Origin: Ruegeria arenilitoris
Lineage (GTDB): Bacteria > Pseudomonadota > Alphaproteobacteria > Rhodobacterales > Rhodobacteraceae
NCBI RefSeq assembly: GCF_013031355.1
Contig: NZ_WPZO01000012.1
Span: 62,001 to 126,000 of the forward strand
DNA: 64,000 bases
Reading direction: 5' to 3'
Below are positions 62,512 to 64,000 of the stretch, in pieces; positions within the stretch are counted from its first letter, which is position 1, and the number at the start of each line of letters is the position of its first letter. The translations under genes and the position numbers were made by a program. The notes beneath the pieces were generated by a model, which did no database searches, was not told the origin of the DNA, and was given only the letters and a program-made list of their open reading frames with translations.

Positions 62512-63548
62512 AAAGACGCCTCGGGCCGAAAATCGGCGGGGATCGTATCGCGCCCGTCCAGCATCAGATCGGCCATCACTTCGGCCACTTTCGGGGCCAT
62601 GCCGAAACCGATCTTGAAGCCGCCATTGGCGATGAACTGACCCTTATGCAACGGATGCGCACCCAGCATCGGGGCGCGGCTTTTGCTGCGGGGACGGACC
62701 CCGGCCCACCGTTCGATCACCTCGGCACCGTGCAGCACAGGCACCGCCCGCGTGGCGCGGTCCAGCACGTCATCCAGCGCGGCATCGGTGCTGGATGGGT
62801 CGTCATAATCCCGTTCCGAGGTCGAACCGATCGCCAGCGTGCCATCTGCATGGGGCACGATATGGATGGCATCGACAAACAGCTGCGGCACTTCACCCGC
62901 ATCAAAGCGCAACAGTGCGGCCTGCCCCTTAACGCCATTGCCGACGGTTTTGCCGAAGGCTTGGCTCAGCTCCTGCAACCCAGCCAGACCGGTGGCATGA
63001 ACGACTTGCCCTTGGTCCGGCGCTTCCGTCACCACGTCCACGCCCATCACGGCCAGTGCCGAAACCAGCGCGGCACAGGCGCGCCGGGGGTGCATCCGGG
63101 CGCTCAGCGTGTCGTGGATTACGAAACCGGTCGGGCTGGGCGGGCACCATGACCCGAGCGACTCGGCCTCGACCACCCGCCATTCCGCACGACCTTGCCA
63201 CAGCTCAACAGCGGTGACCGCGCGGGCATGGGCAAGCTCCAGCGTGCGGGTATCAGCAATGGGCTGCAACCGGCCCAGACGCGCATATCCCGGGGAAACG
63301 CCGCCGGTCGCCTCGACCTGTTTCCAGAACGGTTCGGCCATGATCAGGCTGTCGAACTGAAAGGCCTTCTTGGCGTTCCAGTTCTCGGGCACATGTGGGG
63401 CCAGCGCACCGACCAGCCCGCTGCTGGAGCCTGAACCGGCACCGAACGGATCGACGACCTGAACCTTGGCGCCGCGCCGGGCGCAGGTCCACGCGATGGA
63501 CAGGCCAAAGATGCCCGCACCGCGCACCGTTACATCGACCATTGCCAT
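62508..63548 (-). CDS. FAD-dependent oxidoreductase, probable MnmC-C-like
   Basis: 346 residues. DAO fold with N-terminal VRGAGIFGLSIAWTCARRG (GxGxxG, about 8-26), GSGSSSGLVGALAPHVP resembling the SGNPxGxxxP region of MnmC, and C-terminal RPRSKSRAPMLGAHP / FKIGFGMAPKVAEVM. MnmC's C-terminal domain oxidatively removes carboxymethyl from cmnm5U34 of tRNA. The divergent neighbour is MnmD, the other half of MnmC, which supports this role. A generic amino-acid oxidase remains possible. Confidence 0.75.
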   Translation of the reverse strand: MAMVDVTVRGAGIFGLSIAWTCARRGAKVQVVDPFGAGSGSSSGLVGALAPHVPENWNAKKAFQFDSLIMAEPFWKQVEATGGVSPGYARLGRLQPIADTRTLELAHARAVTAVELWQGRAEWRVVEAESLGSWCPPSPTGFVIHDTLSARMHPRRACAALVSALAVMGVDVVTEAPDQGQVVHATGLAGLQELSQAFGKTVGNGVKGQAALLRFDAGEVPQLFVDAIHIVPHADGTLAIGSTSERDYDDPSSTDAALDDVLDRATRAVPVLHGAEVIERWAGVRPRSKSRAPMLGAHPLHKGQFIANGGFKIGFGMAPKVAEVMADLMLDGRDTIPADFRPEASL

Positions 63549-63597
63549 TCCCCTTTTCCTTGTTCAGTGTCGCGCCGCTTAGCTACAGGATTCCCCG

Positions 63598-64000
63598 ATG
63601 GCAGACCAGCGCGCTGAACTGACATGGACCGAGGATCAGATTCCGGTCTCGGACCGTTTCGACGATCCGTATTTCTCGTTGCAAAACGGGCTGGAAGAGA
63701 CGCGGCATGTGTTTCTGGCGGGCAATGACCTGCCTGTTCGGTTTGCACCGGGGTTTCGTATTGCCGAACTGGGGTTTGGCACCGGTCTGAACATGCTGAC
63801 CGTATGGTCCGAGTGGGAGAAGGCGGGTCAGACTACGCCCCTGACCTTCACCAGTTTCGAAGCCTTTCCGATGGTGCCCGAGGACATGACGCGTGCGCTG
63901 GAGGCCTTCCCCGAGCTTGCGCCTTGGGCCGACCGTTTCCTGGCCCGGTGGGAGGGCGGTACTTGTGATCTGGGCACCCTGCATCTTGAAGTGATCGAAG
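63598..64000 (+). CDS. mnmD: tRNA (mnm5s2U34)-methyltransferase MnmD, cut by right edge
   Basis: At least 134 codons are open to the window end. LTWTEDQIPVSDRFDDPYFS, the HVFLAGNDLPVRF stretch, and the SAM-binding motif IAELGFGTGLNMLTVW (about 50-65) are the MnmD/MnmC-N signature. It methylates nm5s2U34 in tRNA wobble position. Divergent from an MnmC-C-like oxidoreductase with 49 bp between starts; together they would replace the bifunctional MnmC of gamma-proteobacteria. Confidence 0.87.
   Translation, partial: MADQRAELTWTEDQIPVSDRFDDPYFSLQNGLEETRHVFLAGNDLPVRFAPGFRIAELGFGTGLNMLTVWSEWEKAGQTTPLTFTSFEAFPMVPEDMTRALEAFPELAPWADRFLARWEGGTCDLGTLHLEVIE

Overview
The window is high-GC, densely packed chromosomal DNA from an alphaproteobacterium, most likely a marine Roseobacter-group member (Rhodobacterales, Ruegeria-like). 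The evidence is a CcrM-type GANTC methylase beside rnhB, the DUF3576-leuS-lptE-holA block, a CenR-like response regulator, the pmbA-cysQ-waaA-lpxK block, HspQ, GcvT-fused demethylating dehydrogenases, and a divergent mnmD/FAD-oxidase pair. I see no tRNA, rRNA, CRISPR array, transposase or prophage gene. Nearly everything is core or metabolic chromosome; one AT-rich stretch stands out.

Layout. 1-6540: two class III nucleotide cyclases (one a DUF427 fusion cut by the left edge) flank a membrane-anchored winged-helix protein, two small secreted proteins, rnhB and ccrM; the ccrM promoter carries three GANTC sites. 6619-14526: alkane monooxygenase, mutY, dciA-like, a DsbA-like oxidoreductase, then the minus-strand lipid A/Kdo operon pmbA-cysQ-waaA-lpxK. 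14680-19955: DUF2125 protein, an SDR/crotonase/VOC operon, a small HNH protein and a BaiN-like flavoprotein. 19947-25894: holA, lptE, leuS and DUF3576 on the minus strand, then a highly expressed porin. 25998-29080: PLP homeostasis protein, YkuD protein, RibA and the CenR-like regulator.

29081-29892 is the least ordinary stretch. It starts with a perfect FNR box, a -10 and a terminator that would give a short RNA with an anti-Shine-Dalgarno loop. About 680 bp of roughly 45% G+C DNA follows (hand count), with a perfect 13-bp inverted repeat and a perfect CtrA box but no convincing gene. 29893-46728 is housekeeping: xthA, thioredoxin-TPR, LON-like, Trm112, UbiH-like, amidase, aminotransferase-ftsK-lolA, transglycosylase, AEC carrier, hspQ, gamma-glutamyltransferase, a STAS/kinase pair, thiolase and msrC.

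47172-56648 looks like a methylated-amine (glycine betaine/dimethylglycine) demethylation locus. It holds an XRE-cupin regulator with its operator, a GFA-family protein that may handle formaldehyde, two FAD+GcvT dehydrogenases, a cupin, an MDR oxidoreductase, a homocysteine S-methyltransferase and a GbdR-like GlxA/AraC activator. 56782-64000: RarD, a GDSL hydrolase, an NTF2-like protein, a pseudouridine synthase, a YafY-type regulator with a palindromic operator facing a 61-residue small protein, an OmpA-type lipoprotein, an FMN reductase, a GNAT protein, and an FAD oxidoreductase divergent from mnmD (cut by the right edge).

Start sites were chosen from Shine-Dalgarno spacing, overlaps and family length. 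All functional calls come from reading motifs by eye; no database search was run.
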